Assembly (NCBI GenBank): GCA_016287765.1
Contig: JAEEWS010000021.1
Location: 1 to 42,494, forward strand
Direction: 5' to 3'
Source: Lachnospiraceae bacterium
GTDB lineage: Bacteria > Bacillota_A > Clostridia > Lachnospirales > Lachnospiraceae
Length of the DNA stretch: 42,494 nt
The translations under genes were made by a program, and so were the position numbers. Position 1 is the stretch's first letter. Every line of letters starts with the position of its first letter. Shown here one piece after another: positions 34,431 through 42,184 of this stretch. The notes below the pieces were generated by a model. That model had not been told where the DNA came from, did not search any database, and saw only the letters and a program-made list of their open reading frames with translations.

Positions 34431-35549
34431 ATGATAATAAGTGACCGATATTTAGACAGTAGGGAACAGGAAAAAATGTTTAAACTTGGAATCGTTTCCG
34501 AGCAATTTAAGTATGTTTTTACGGGCAAATACTCGGGAAGTCGCGATGACCCGCAGATTTTAGCGCGTATGAAGGACGCAGGCGCGTTGTTTGTGCTGGA
34601 ATTTCCTTCGAAGTGCCTTTTCTTTACGGATTACTTTATTGTAGAGGTGAGTGGGTATGATGGCGCATATGGCGACTTTTGTGCGCATCAAAACAAGGTT
34701 GAATTGCTGCCCTATTCTGAAATAAGTAGTGTTTCATTCCACTATAAGGAATCTGATTTTTACGCGCCTTCCCATACCGAGACTGTTGATGTTACGCCAA
34801 AAGGCAGAGGAAATCTTGCAAAAGGTGCACTTGTTGGAGGGATTCTTGCAGGAACAACAGGGGCGGTGGTGGGATATGCAGTTGCGCAGGAGGCCAAAAC
34901 AAAAAGAGATATAAAGGAATTTCATTATGAAGGGGGGAGGATTCATAGGCGTGATTTTAGGGTTAGCATATATGACAAAGAGGGAAAAGGTGCTCGGCAA
35001 GGATACTCATATGCGAATGACTACAATTATGAAAAAGGTGGGAATTATGAACTCGGTCGCAGATGGACCCTAGCGGGGAATAAGGCACTTTGTGACATTG
35101 GATATGACCTGAATTCCCTATTAGATGGAAGTATTGAAATGCAATATCAGGAAAAAGTGAATCGGTTATTGAGACAGGGAAAGGAAAATGAAAAACGGTT
35201 AGGTAGATTGATCGAGTATAAAGAAAAATATGGTGAAAAGCTTAACCGTAAGGAAGAGGTTGAATTCGGAAGGAGCGAAACTCAAAAAGAAATCGATTCA
35301 ATGGCTCAAAAGTTATGTGAATATGAAAAAATTCTTGGCAGTAGGGAGAAAAGCGGCTTATTTACAAAAATAAATGATTTCCTTACATATGGAAAATCAC
35401 TAGAACAAAAATTTGCTGAATGTCGAGAAAAGAAAGAGCAATTGAATGATACGTTAAATAAATTACTACGTGAACTTGACGAGATAAATAATATACCAAG
35501 ACTTCAGGATTATCTTGGTGTATCAACAAATATAGGAGAAGAAAAATGA
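34431..35549 (+). CDS. Unknown protein with glycine-zipper segment and C-terminal coiled coil
   Basis: 372 residues. N-terminal soluble region (about 1-115), then a hydrophobic glycine-zipper segment (about 126-150, LAKGALVGGILAGTTGAVVG), then a basic region and a long charged helical tail (about 240-360) with heptad-like E/K/L spacing, ending near DYLGVSTN. No family recognised. Ribosome site TAGGAGGAG. The zipper suggests membrane insertion or oligomerization; toxin or effector roles are possible but unsupported. Ends with ATGA overlap to a 37-residue frame. Confidence 0.65.
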   Translation: MIISDRYLDSREQEKMFKLGIVSEQFKYVFTGKYSGSRDDPQILARMKDAGALFVLEFPSKCLFFTDYFIVEVSGYDGAYGDFCAHQNKVELLPYSEISSVSFHYKESDFYAPSHTETVDVTPKGRGNLAKGALVGGILAGTTGAVVGYAVAQEAKTKRDIKEFHYEGGRIHRRDFRVSIYDKEGKGARQGYSYANDYNYEKGGNYELGRRWTLAGNKALCDIGYDLNSLLDGSIEMQYQEKVNRLLRQGKENEKRLGRLIEYKEKYGEKLNRKEEVEFGRSETQKEIDSMAQKLCEYEKILGSREKSGLFTKINDFLTYGKSLEQKFAECREKKEQLNDTLNKLLRELDEINNIPRLQDYLGVSTNIGEEK

Positions 35550-35659
35550 AGACGACTGTACCAGACAACCGGTTAACTGGGATGAAGATGGAAACCTGTC
35601 GTAAAAGATGTGGAGAAAAGATCGAGCAATCGGTCTTTTCTTTTTGCCCTTTTATTTGA
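35546..35659 (+). CDS. Possible 37-residue peptide overlapping the previous gene
   Basis: Starts with ATGA overlap and a TAGGAGAAG ribosome site. The 3' half spans a terminator hairpin, so it may simply be a short coupled frame at the end of the transcript. Confidence 0.3.
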   Translation: MKTTVPDNRLTGMKMETCRKRCGEKIEQSVFSFCPFI

Positions 35660-35910
35660 TAACCGCCGGTATTTATGGTAGGATTATTCTCAAAATCGGG
35701 AATATGTATGATAGGGATACGTCGCAGTGGATCGAAACAGGACGCACGGGAGATATTGAATGGTGTGATCGGATTGAAGAAGTGACGGGTTCATATGTGG
35801 AGGTGTCTCTTGAAGGGGAAGAGCGGCGCAGATTCAACATGGAGACATTAATGAAAGAGGATTTAGTTTTGATATTTGCTTTTAAAGGAATTATCTTGAG
35901 AGGCGTTTGA
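35608..35910 (+). CDS. Hypothetical 100-residue protein, possibly degraded
   Basis: An N-terminal hydrophobic segment (about 8-28) precedes a soluble part (RTGDIEWCDRIEEVTGSYVEVSLEGEE...). No good ribosome site, and the first codons cross a terminator hairpin. May be a remnant of a longer membrane protein or start later, at the ATG at 35704. Confidence 0.35.
   Translation: MWRKDRAIGLFFLPFYLITAGIYGRIILKIGNMYDRDTSQWIETGRTGDIEWCDRIEEVTGSYVEVSLEGEERRRFNMETLMKEDLVLIFAFKGIILRGV
35616..35645 (+). terminator. Intrinsic terminator after the glycine-zipper gene
   Basis: AAAAGATCGA (35616-35625) / TCGGTCTTTT (35630-35639), one G-U wobble, GCAA tetraloop, then CTTTTT. Confidence 0.75.
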
Positions 35911-35947
35911 TTTTGAGACAAAAAAATGTAAAAAGAAACATTTGCTG

Positions 35948-35975
35948 TTTACAAAATGTAATTTTGTGATAAAAT
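35948..35975 (+). promoter_or_regulatory. Promoter and operator of the Xre/ImmA-PIN operon
   Basis: TTTACA (35948-35953), 16-bp spacer, TAAAAT (35970-35975). Between the boxes is a dyad ACAAAAT-GTA-ATTTTGT (35951-35967), inside an outer pair CTGTTTA / TAAACAG (35945-35983). This placement fits autorepression by the Xre-type product. Confidence 0.7.
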
Positions 35976-36000
35976 ATAAACAGAAAGGAGCGCTATAAAT

Positions 36001-37038
36001 ATGCTGGGAAAAAATCTAAAATATTTCCGTCTTAAAAATAATATGACAAAGAAAGCTCTGGCAGAAGCGATTGGCGTAACTTCTATGGCTATTACCAATT
36101 ATGAAAACGACGACCGCCAGCCTAATATGGATACACTAAAATTGTTGGCAAAAGCGTTAAATATAAGGGTAACTGACTTTTTGACGAATACGGGAAGCGA
36201 GCTTCAATTCTCTCATGGCAAGTTCAGGAAGGGATCCAAACTTGGTGCTATGAACCAAGAGTTTATCAGAGAATCGGTAGAAGAGTATTTTGGTCGCTTT
36301 TTTCAAGCAGTTTCTTTCCTTGGCGGACAGAAGATCTTAGAGCCGATTCCTGAGATGAGGAAGATTCCGTGGACTGAAAGTACTGAAGAAGCAGCAAAAA
36401 AACTCAGAGAATATCTTGGCCTCCCGAAGAATGGACCGGTGTTTAATCTGGTTGAAATATTGGAAAATAAAGGAATCCTCGTTTTTTTCATAGACGTTCA
36501 AACAGATTATTTTTCAGGAATGAATGGTACGGTAAACGGAATACCATATATTGTTATTAACAGTATCATGTCACCCGCCAGAATAAGATCCACTATTGTT
36601 CACGAGATTGCTCATTTCGCTTTTGAGTGGCCTGAGGATTTAGATGATAAAGATGAAGAAAATTTGGCGACTGCAATTAGCGGAGCTTTTCTGTTTCCGA
36701 AGGAGGATGCCGTCCGAGAACTGGGCTACAAGAGAAATACTATTTCAAGAGCAATGATAATGACCTGCCAGGAGTACGGCATCAGCCTGTTTATGCTTGT
36801 TAAAAGGGCGAGGTTATGTGGTATTATTAATGACTCTGTTGAAAAGAATTTTTATATCCAAGCGAGTAAAGCCGGATGGCGTAAAGCTGAGCCCGATTGG
36901 GATATCCAGAAGGAAGAACCCAGCCTTTTCAAACAGCTTGTCTATCGTGCGGTAACTGAAGAAGAAATAAGTGTCCAAAAGGGGGCAGAGCTTCTTAAGA
37001 CTTCTTATGATGCTGTGGCCAAAGCCTGTTTTATATAG
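36001..37038 (+). CDS. Xre-type regulator with ImmA/IrrE metallopeptidase domain (antitoxin candidate)
   Basis: 345 residues. N-terminal Xre helix-turn-helix (about 5-62: MTKKALAEAIGVTSMAITNYEN) and C-terminal COG2856/ImmA domain with zinc motif HEIAHFAFEW (H201, E202, H205). Such fusions act as antitoxins or as protease-repressors in mobile elements. AAAGGAG ribosome site. A PIN-domain gene begins 8 bases after its stop, so the pair looks like a toxin-antitoxin operon with a self-binding operator upstream. Confidence 0.92.
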   Translation: MLGKNLKYFRLKNNMTKKALAEAIGVTSMAITNYENDDRQPNMDTLKLLAKALNIRVTDFLTNTGSELQFSHGKFRKGSKLGAMNQEFIRESVEEYFGRFFQAVSFLGGQKILEPIPEMRKIPWTESTEEAAKKLREYLGLPKNGPVFNLVEILENKGILVFFIDVQTDYFSGMNGTVNGIPYIVINSIMSPARIRSTIVHEIAHFAFEWPEDLDDKDEENLATAISGAFLFPKEDAVRELGYKRNTISRAMIMTCQEYGISLFMLVKRARLCGIINDSVEKNFYIQASKAGWRKAEPDWDIQKEEPSLFKQLVYRAVTEEEISVQKGAELLKTSYDAVAKACFI

Positions 37039-37046
37039 GAGGGGTC

Positions 37047-37550
37047 ATGGAATACATAAGCAGCGATACAAATGTATGGATCGATTATATTGTAATTGGT
37101 AAATTAGAATTACCGTTTAAATTGCCATATACGTATTTGATGAATCAGGATGCAATCGAAGACGAATTGCTCTCACCGGAAGGGATGAGAGAAAAACTGT
37201 TAAAACTGGGTTTACAACCTACAGAACTGACAGAAGAAGAATTCTATTTTGGACTGGAAATAGCAGAAAAACATCCTAAGCTTTCAGAGTACGATTGCTC
37301 GGCGTTAGCGATAGCAAAGTTTAGGAAAATTGTTCTAATGACCGGAGACGCCGCGCTTAGAAAGGCAGCGCTGGGTGAAGGCGTATCGGTTATGGGAACT
37401 ATAGGATTGCTTGATAATCTGTATGAAGGTAAGACGATTTCATCGGATGAGTACCGAGAGTGTCTGTTACTATTCATAAAAGCCAATGGTCGTGAAGTAA
37501 GATTGCCTATGGCAGAATTGCAAAATCGACTTGTTAAAATAGAAGGTTAA
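37047..37550 (+). CDS. PIN-domain protein (toxin candidate)
   Basis: 167 residues. PIN-fold acidic residues are placed as expected: D7 in SSDTNVWIDY, E38/E40 in AIEDELLS, D83 in SEYDCSALAIAKF and D101 in MTGDAALRK. PIN proteins are metal-dependent RNases; as the second gene of an Xre/ImmA operon it is the probable toxin. Strong AGGAGGGG ribosome site. Confidence 0.85.
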   Translation: MEYISSDTNVWIDYIVIGKLELPFKLPYTYLMNQDAIEDELLSPEGMREKLLKLGLQPTELTEEEFYFGLEIAEKHPKLSEYDCSALAIAKFRKIVLMTGDAALRKAALGEGVSVMGTIGLLDNLYEGKTISSDEYRECLLLFIKANGREVRLPMAELQNRLVKIEG

Positions 37551-37574
37551 CCTAAAGGAAAGGCGGTGATAGTA

Positions 37575-37781
37575 ATGAAGAAAAGGTTGACCAATGTAAC
37601 CGTAAACAAAAAAACACCTCTTGAGAAGTTGGCAGCGACTCAAGAGATGCTTACTTGCAAGTCATTTGAAATGACCTTAAACATGCGCGATTATTTTAAC
37701 ATGACTTGTGGGATTTGTCTATCCAAAATAGAGGAGGTCATGTTAAATAATGAGACAAATATCTCGAAAAGTGTACCTTGA
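37575..37781 (+). CDS. Hypothetical 68-residue protein
   Basis: No family recognised. Basic N-terminus, then a TLNMRDYFNMTCGICLSKIEEVM stretch with two cysteines. Start at ATG 37575 after AAGGCGGTG; a GTG three codons upstream is inside that site. It overlaps the DUF4417 gene start by 32 bases, and the AGGAGG for that gene lies within it. Confidence 0.55.
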   Translation: MKKRLTNVTVNKKTPLEKLAATQEMLTCKSFEMTLNMRDYFNMTCGICLSKIEEVMLNNETNISKSVP

Positions 37782-38520
37782 AGATGGTACACAGTCACGT
37801 GAAAAACGTGATATGTATAAGTTGCTGAACCACAACATTCAAAGACTTTTGAATCAGGCAGAAAGAGCCGGAGAATATGGGCTTCCTGTTCTGTATTGTA
37901 ACACGGATATCTTTCCGGATCACCTTGCTTTGTTTTGCCAGCCGGGGGATTATCATAAGACAAAGAAATCAGGAGTATGCTTTTATTCCTATGACGTTTC
38001 GTTTGATGATATTCATGGCCTATTTAATGCTATATATTATGCGGATCGAAAACTTTTAGTGTATTACAAAGAGAGGTTTAGAGGAGTTAAATTCTTCATT
38101 ACTCCGGATTATTCTGTGTTTGGAGATATTCAAAAGGTCGAAAATCTACAGCGTATATGGAAAGCAAGGATTGTTGGTCTATGGTTTATTTTAGAACTTC
38201 ATGCAGTGGTAATTCCTAATATCATGTATTATTCAGAGGAATCCCTGCCTGTTACCTGTTGTGGTTTGGAAGATTGCTCTGTTGTGGCTTTTAGTACTAA
38301 AGGTCATGTAAGATATGCCTCGGAAAGAAGATTGACTAAATATGCAATTAAATATGTTGTAGATCATTTTCCGCTTAAGGTTATTATTATTTATTCTGTA
38401 TGCGGTGATGATGCAAACAGCTTGAGACTTTTTCGATATGCCATTGATAAAGGCATTAAGGTCATTATTCCTGATAACTCCTTAAGAACAAGAAATATGG
38501 AAAGGAGGAATCAGAGATGA
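37750..38520 (+). CDS. DUF4417 family protein
   Basis: 256 residues. Pattern of DUF4417: VKFFITPDYSVFGDIQKVENLQRIWKARIVGLWFILELHAVVIPNI (about 112-158) and VVAFSTKGHV (about 178-187). Function unknown; found in phages and integrative elements. AGGAGG is 14 bases before the ATG, a little far. It overlaps the toxin-like gene by four bases (ATGA), so the two are co-translated; a helper, carrier or regulatory role for the toxin is possible. Confidence 0.8.
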   Translation: MRQISRKVYLEDGTQSREKRDMYKLLNHNIQRLLNQAERAGEYGLPVLYCNTDIFPDHLALFCQPGDYHKTKKSGVCFYSYDVSFDDIHGLFNAIYYADRKLLVYYKERFRGVKFFITPDYSVFGDIQKVENLQRIWKARIVGLWFILELHAVVIPNIMYYSEESLPVTCCGLEDCSVVAFSTKGHVRYASERRLTKYAIKYVVDHFPLKVIIIYSVCGDDANSLRLFRYAIDKGIKVIIPDNSLRTRNMERRNQR

Positions 38521-38957
38521 GCGGAAATGAAAGCGGTATAACATCTGGAAATCAGGGTACTGTGGAACAGATGAATGAGGCATATATTGTAGCAAAGAAT
38601 GAAGCAGATGCGGCAAGTACATTTGATGCTACTGTACCATCTGATTCTTCTGTATTTGATTCTTTCCCTAAAGAAATCAATTATGGTAAACAAGGAAAGC
38701 ATATTCCAGGACATAATAATTTTCAACCCGGAAAAAGTGAACTGACGATATCTATTTCAGAAGCTAATAGTTTAGTAAATACATATTCCGGAAAGGGCAT
38801 AATTCTTGGAGATAATAAAGAAAAAGTAGATTTTGGTAGGATCATTGGTAATTATGTTGACCCGTTTACCGGTATTAAACGACCGACTACAATGGGGATT
38901 ATTCATTATTCAAAGACCGGAACACATATAGTGCCGTCAAGACCAAAGGAGGAATAG
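38517..38957 (+). CDS. Ntox50-type polymorphic toxin domain protein
   Basis: 146 residues. A polar N-terminal stretch of about 50 residues leads into the type 50 polymorphic-toxin domain: GKQGKHIPGHNNFQPGKSEL (about 57-76), DFGRIIGNYVDPFTGIKRPTT and GIIHYSKTGTHIVPSRP at the C-terminus. The family has a BECR-type RNase fold, with the conserved H and K residues as likely catalytic groups (inferred). No secretion or delivery domain is fused, unlike most family members. AAAGGAGG ribosome site. A small acidic protein gene begins right after the stop. Confidence 0.78.
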   Translation: MSGNESGITSGNQGTVEQMNEAYIVAKNEADAASTFDATVPSDSSVFDSFPKEINYGKQGKHIPGHNNFQPGKSELTISISEANSLVNTYSGKGIILGDNKEKVDFGRIIGNYVDPFTGIKRPTTMGIIHYSKTGTHIVPSRPKEE

Positions 38958-38959
38958 AG

Positions 38960-39235
38960 ATGGCTAACGTGAATTTAGAAAGGTTTGAAAAATTATTTAG
39001 ATTTACACATTCTCATGCCAATGGTAAGTATACGCTTTATGACAATGAAGGAAGAAGTGTCGAGGCAGTATATGATACGGATTATGAATCTGACAATGGG
39101 TTAGATGTCGATGAAGAAGGATACGAAGAGTATTGGTGTATAGCTTTTAAGAGAATCTCCGATGGCTGTTTGTTTGAAGTGAATTATCATCAGATACCGG
39201 TCAAAGCGGAATGTGATGGTGAAGTTATTTATTGA
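38960..39235 (+). CDS. Small acidic protein, probable immunity/antitoxin to the Ntox50-type toxin
   Basis: 91 residues, strongly acidic in the middle (YDTDYESDNGLDVDEEGYEEYW), no signal peptide. Position is the argument: two bases after the toxin stop, with AAAGGAGG inside the end of the toxin gene. Small acidic proteins after polymorphic toxin genes usually neutralise them. I do not recognise the immunity family. Confidence 0.6.
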   Translation: MANVNLERFEKLFRFTHSHANGKYTLYDNEGRSVEAVYDTDYESDNGLDVDEEGYEEYWCIAFKRISDGCLFEVNYHQIPVKAECDGEVIY

Positions 39236-39286
39236 AGTAAACTTATCGTGAGTGATTTTCTTGATCGTAGATATGAAGGCTGTTCA

Positions 39287-39320
39287 ACTTGCTCCCTAAG
39301 CTTGTACTCAGGGAGCAAGT
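39287..39320 (+). terminator. Hairpin after the immunity-like gene
   Basis: Perfect 11-bp inverted repeat ACTTGCTCCCT / AGGGAGCAAGT with a 12-base loop but no T-tract. It could be a transcript-end stabiliser or weak terminator. Confidence 0.4.
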
Positions 39321-39439
39321 CTGAATTGTACAGTTGAGGATAGAGAACATGTGACACTTGAAAATATATTTTTTGAGGATTATGTAAGCTTGCTGGCGCG
39401 ATGAATGACTTATAACTCTTATAAAAATAGAAATTTCCA

Positions 39440-39468
39440 TTGACATCCTCCCTACCTTACTATATAAT
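39440..39468 (+). promoter_or_regulatory. Consensus sigma-A promoter
   Basis: TTGACA (39440-39445), 17-bp spacer, TATAAT (39463-39468): both boxes perfect. It drives the leader/small RNA that ends at the terminator at 39592-39655. Confidence 0.9.
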
Positions 39469-39474
39469 CTCTCA

Positions 39475-39655
39475 CAACAGATTCCGCTCAAGACGGTAAT
39501 TACCGTGGAACTGTAAATTGAATGAATGGTCATCATGATAATTAGCAAAAGACCGTAACAAGTTTTTTTGAGAAACAAGGTTGAGCTTAGGGACGCATGA
39601 AAGAGTAAACAAACACGTTTAGCGTGTTATGGAAACTTTTTCATGCGTCTTTTTT
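39475..39655 (+). ncRNA. Candidate small RNA or attenuator leader
   Basis: Begins at a perfect promoter and ends in a strong terminator, about 180 nt, with no convincing frame. Visible pairing: GCTCAA (39486-39491) with TTGAGC (39581-39586) encloses the 14-bp palindrome ACGGTAATTACCGT (39493-39506) and a GGTC/GACC pair. It precedes the sigma-like regulator, excisionase and integrase genes, so it could be an antisense RNA or a terminator-controlled leader. Confidence 0.55.
39592..39655 (+). terminator. Strong two-tier terminator before the regulator gene
   Basis: Outer stem GACGCATGAAA (39592-39602) / TTTCATGCGTC (39639-39649), inner stem AACACG / CGTGTT (39612-39628), then TTTTTT. Transcription of the downstream genes must pass it or start elsewhere. 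Confidence 0.9.
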
Positions 39656-39690
39656 GCGTTATGGAGCCAAAAAGAAGGGAGGCGGCAGGA

Positions 39691-40251
39691 ATGAGAGCAG
39701 AGGCAAAGAACATCGACGGATATTTAAGTTTTGATATTGGCAAGCGCTTTGATTTTCTTTATGAGAATTACTCGGTACTGAAAGCCCTGATTAGGAATTA
39801 CCGGGCAGATATAATCGCGGATGTTATCGATATGAAAACATGTAAAAGGAGCAGGTCGATAGGAGAACTGGGTGTGCGGATCAGGGTTTCGATCAGAAGA
39901 AGCGGACCTACGGAAAAACTGGCTATATCCCGCATGATGGTGGAACAGGCTGTAGATGAAGGCTTTTTGAATGAAGATTTCTTGAGCGATATTGAGGAGC
40001 CTGAGGAGATTATTAGAAGGATAACAAACTATCATATGGTTCGGGCTGATTTTGAAGCGTTTTCCGGTAAGCTGGAAACACTTGCTCTGGAAGATCAGCG
40101 GGTGATCAGACCATATTTGCTTAAGCAAAAGAGTATCGACGATTTTGCTAACGACATGGGTGTGCAGTATAAATCTGCGGCGACCAGGATATACAGGATC
40201 AAAAAGAAACTGATCGACAAAGTTGAGCCAAGAATGCAGAAGGGAGGGTGA
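39691..40251 (+). CDS. Sigma-factor-like regulator of the mobile element
   Basis: 186 residues. The C-terminal part (LEDQRVIRPYLLKQKSIDDFANDMGVQYKSAATRIYRIKKKLIDKV, about 128-173) resembles sigma region 4 with a helix-turn-helix. The N-terminal part shows no clear region 2, so it is probably not a full sigma factor but a related regulator often found next to xis/int. Start at ATG 39691 with GGGAGG 9 bases upstream; ATG 39661 has none. Three bases separate it from the excisionase-like gene. Confidence 0.75.
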   Translation: MRAEAKNIDGYLSFDIGKRFDFLYENYSVLKALIRNYRADIIADVIDMKTCKRSRSIGELGVRIRVSIRRSGPTEKLAISRMMVEQAVDEGFLNEDFLSDIEEPEEIIRRITNYHMVRADFEAFSGKLETLALEDQRVIRPYLLKQKSIDDFANDMGVQYKSAATRIYRIKKKLIDKVEPRMQKGG

Positions 40252-40254
40252 ACG

Positions 40255-40464
40255 ATGGCATATAGGAGAGAAGTTGTTGAAGATACCGCGTTATTTGCGA
40301 AGAAATTTGTCAGATACGAGGAAGGCGCAAAGAAATACAGTATGGGCCTTTCAAAGTTTCAAAGCATGGCAAGAGAGGCAAAATCGACATACAAGGTCGA
40401 TAAGGTTGTTCTCGTTAATTGCGAGCTTTTCGAAAAGTATCTTGAGACATTCAGGGAGTATTGA
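40255..40464 (+). CDS. Excisionase-like small protein, copy 3
   Basis: 69 residues. Core KKYSMGLSKFQSMAREAKSTYKVDKVVLVNCELFEKYLETF aligns with the two small proteins at the left end of the element. Lying just upstream of the integrase, it is the likely directionality factor (Xis). GGGAGGGTG ribosome site. Confidence 0.8.
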   Translation: MAYRREVVEDTALFAKKFVRYEEGAKKYSMGLSKFQSMAREAKSTYKVDKVVLVNCELFEKYLETFREY

Positions 40465-40514
40465 TTTACACAATTGAGAGCGGATGTAAGAGGACCTGCA
40501 TTGATAGGTTTTTG

Positions 40515-40543
40515 TTGTAAGAACCGATATTTTGGGGTATAAT
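40515..40543 (+). promoter_or_regulatory. Integrase promoter
   Basis: TTGTAA (40515-40520), 17-bp spacer, TATAAT (40538-40543), giving a leader of about 65 nt before the integrase start. Confidence 0.7.
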
Positions 40544-40588
40544 GCGAAGCGAAAATGCTTTTGTATATTGCCGTTGTTTATGCGTTGG

Positions 40589-40610
40589 GTCCTCTTTTTA
40601 TATGGAGGAC
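40589..40610 (+). promoter_or_regulatory. Hairpin covering the integrase ribosome site
   Basis: GTCCTC (40589-40594) pairs with GAGGAC (40605-40610), which includes the GGAGG site six bases before the integrase ATG. Folding would hide the site, so translation may be kept low or regulated. Confidence 0.55.
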
Positions 40611-40614
40611 ACAA

Positions 40615-41853
40615 ATGGCAAAAGCAAGAAAAGATTTAAGGGGTCGAGCCCTACGGCAGGGTGAGATCCAAAGAAAAGACGATCATCGATATATGTATTC
40701 TTACACGGATCCATTGGGAAGACGTAAGTTTATATATGCAAATGATCTGACAGAGCTTCGTGAGAAGGAAGAAAAGCTTCAAAGAGATCAGCTTGACGGC
40801 TTGGACATTTACGCCGCAGGCAAAGCTACGGTCAACGATACCTTTGATCGCTACATGTCAACTAAATATGAGCTGAGAGATTCCACCAGAAACGGATACC
40901 TGTACTTTTATGATCACTTCGTTCGGGACAACTTCGGGATGAAGAAGCTGATAGAGGTAAAGTTTTCAGACGTTATCCAGTATTATTACTATCTGCTTAA
41001 CGAAAAGGGTATCGCGATAGCAACGCTGGATTCGATCCATTGTCTGCTGCATCCGACCTTTGATCTTGCTGTCAGGGATGATATTATCAGGAAGAACCCG
41101 ACAGACGGAGTGATGAAGGAGATAACCAAAAGGTCCGGAAAGAACAGGGGCGTGAGACATGCGCTCACTGTTGAACAGCAAAGAGCTTTTATGGATTATA
41201 TGGCGACGCATCCGGTGTACTACCATTGGTGGCCGTTGTTCACGGTCCTTCTTGGAACGGGAACACGTATCGGCGAATGTTTGGGCTTGAGATGGGAGGA
41301 TCTTGATTTCGATAAGAGGCTGATCAGCATCAATCACAGCGTTGTTTATTACCCGGATCGTCAAGCCAAAGGCAGCGTGATGAGAATTTCGCTTCCAAAG
41401 ACCCGTGCCGGAATACGGACTATTCCGATGCTTGATGTGGTAAAAGATGCATTTGACATCGAAAGGGAGGAACAGGCTGAGAACGGTGGTAATTCCCAGG
41501 TACTTGACGGGATGAGCGGATTTGTATTCTGCAACCGTTTCGGCGAGATCCATAATCCTCAGACGGTAAACGCAACGATTCGCCGCATTACGAAGAGTTA
41601 CAATGCTGAAGAAGTGCTTAATGCTAAGAAGCAGCACAGAGAACCGATAATCCTGCCGGAATTCTCGTGCCATCATCTCAGGCATACATTTGCAACAAGG
41701 CTCTGTGAAACAGAAACAAACCTGAAGGTCATACAATCGGTTATGGGACATGCAAGTATCGAGACTACCATGGACATCTATGCTGAAGCGACCGACAGGA
41801 AAAAGCAGGAATCTTTCGAAGATTTGGCGTTGAAATTGGATAGTATCTTTTAA
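40615..41853 (+). CDS. int: Tyrosine integrase, Tn916 family
   Basis: 412 residues. N-terminal arm-binding domain (RGRALRQGEIQRKDDHRYMYSYTD, about 10-33), core-binding SAM-like domain (about 72-165), catalytic domain with R218 (GTGTRIGE), H353-H-L-R356 (CHHLRHT), H379 (MGHAS) and nucleophile Y389 (MDIYAEAT). It integrates and excises the element between GATTTG core repeats, using the ACAACAAAT direct repeats as arm sites (inferred). Start at ATG 40615 after GGAGGAC; the frame is open to an ATG at 40555 that has no ribosome site. Confidence 0.96.
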   Translation: MAKARKDLRGRALRQGEIQRKDDHRYMYSYTDPLGRRKFIYANDLTELREKEEKLQRDQLDGLDIYAAGKATVNDTFDRYMSTKYELRDSTRNGYLYFYDHFVRDNFGMKKLIEVKFSDVIQYYYYLLNEKGIAIATLDSIHCLLHPTFDLAVRDDIIRKNPTDGVMKEITKRSGKNRGVRHALTVEQQRAFMDYMATHPVYYHWWPLFTVLLGTGTRIGECLGLRWEDLDFDKRLISINHSVVYYPDRQAKGSVMRISLPKTRAGIRTIPMLDVVKDAFDIEREEQAENGGNSQVLDGMSGFVFCNRFGEIHNPQTVNATIRRITKSYNAEEVLNAKKQHREPIILPEFSCHHLRHTFATRLCETETNLKVIQSVMGHASIETTMDIYAEATDRKKQESFEDLALKLDSIF

Positions 41854-41884
41854 AAAAGTTGTGGTGTAAGGTCTGACAACTTTT
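41854..41884 (+). terminator. Integrase terminator-like hairpin
   Basis: AAAAGTTGT (41854-41862) / ACAACTTTT (41876-41884), 13-base loop, beginning right after the stop codon. Confidence 0.55.
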
Positions 41885-41892
41885 GCCTTAAA

Positions 41893-41926
41893 GACAACAA
41901 TTTGACAACAAATCTGATTTGGTGTT
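41893..41926. other. Right attachment region (attR) of the mobile element
   Basis: 23-bp copy (41893-41915) of the repeat at 28122-28144 with one mismatch, then the presumed crossover GATTTG (41916-41921) and host half-site TTTGGTGTT (41918-41926), which is the exact reverse complement of the left host half-site. Confidence 0.7.
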
Positions 41927-42097
41927 AAAGCATTTCAAACCATGTTAATGAGGGACAAAAACATCAGAAAGCAGATGTTAAGCCATCATAAGTTGAGTTA
42001 AGTAAATCGGATCTATATTCCCGACACTTAAGTCGTTGAGCTAAGCGGGTGTGAAAGCCTATTATTCTTTTCTTTGTTTTCAATGTATATTCATCAA

Positions 42098-42120
42098 CGG
42101 GCGCCTTTCTTTGGCGCCCG
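42098..42120. repeat. GC-rich hairpin in the host flank
   Basis: CGGGCGCC (42098-42105) / GGCGCCCG (42113-42120), 7-base loop, no T-tract. The region 41922-42184 holds no convincing gene; this hairpin may be the end of an upstream or opposing transcript. Confidence 0.6.
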
Positions 42121-42184
42121 GAATCTGTTGTTTAATCTTTGTTTCATTTATTAATTCCTGTTTTGTTGAAATAACAAGTTGATA

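Noticed and set aside
39643..39690. Upstream start for the sigma-like regulator
   Set aside because: The extension starts inside the terminator stem; the ATG at 39691 has a proper ribosome site.
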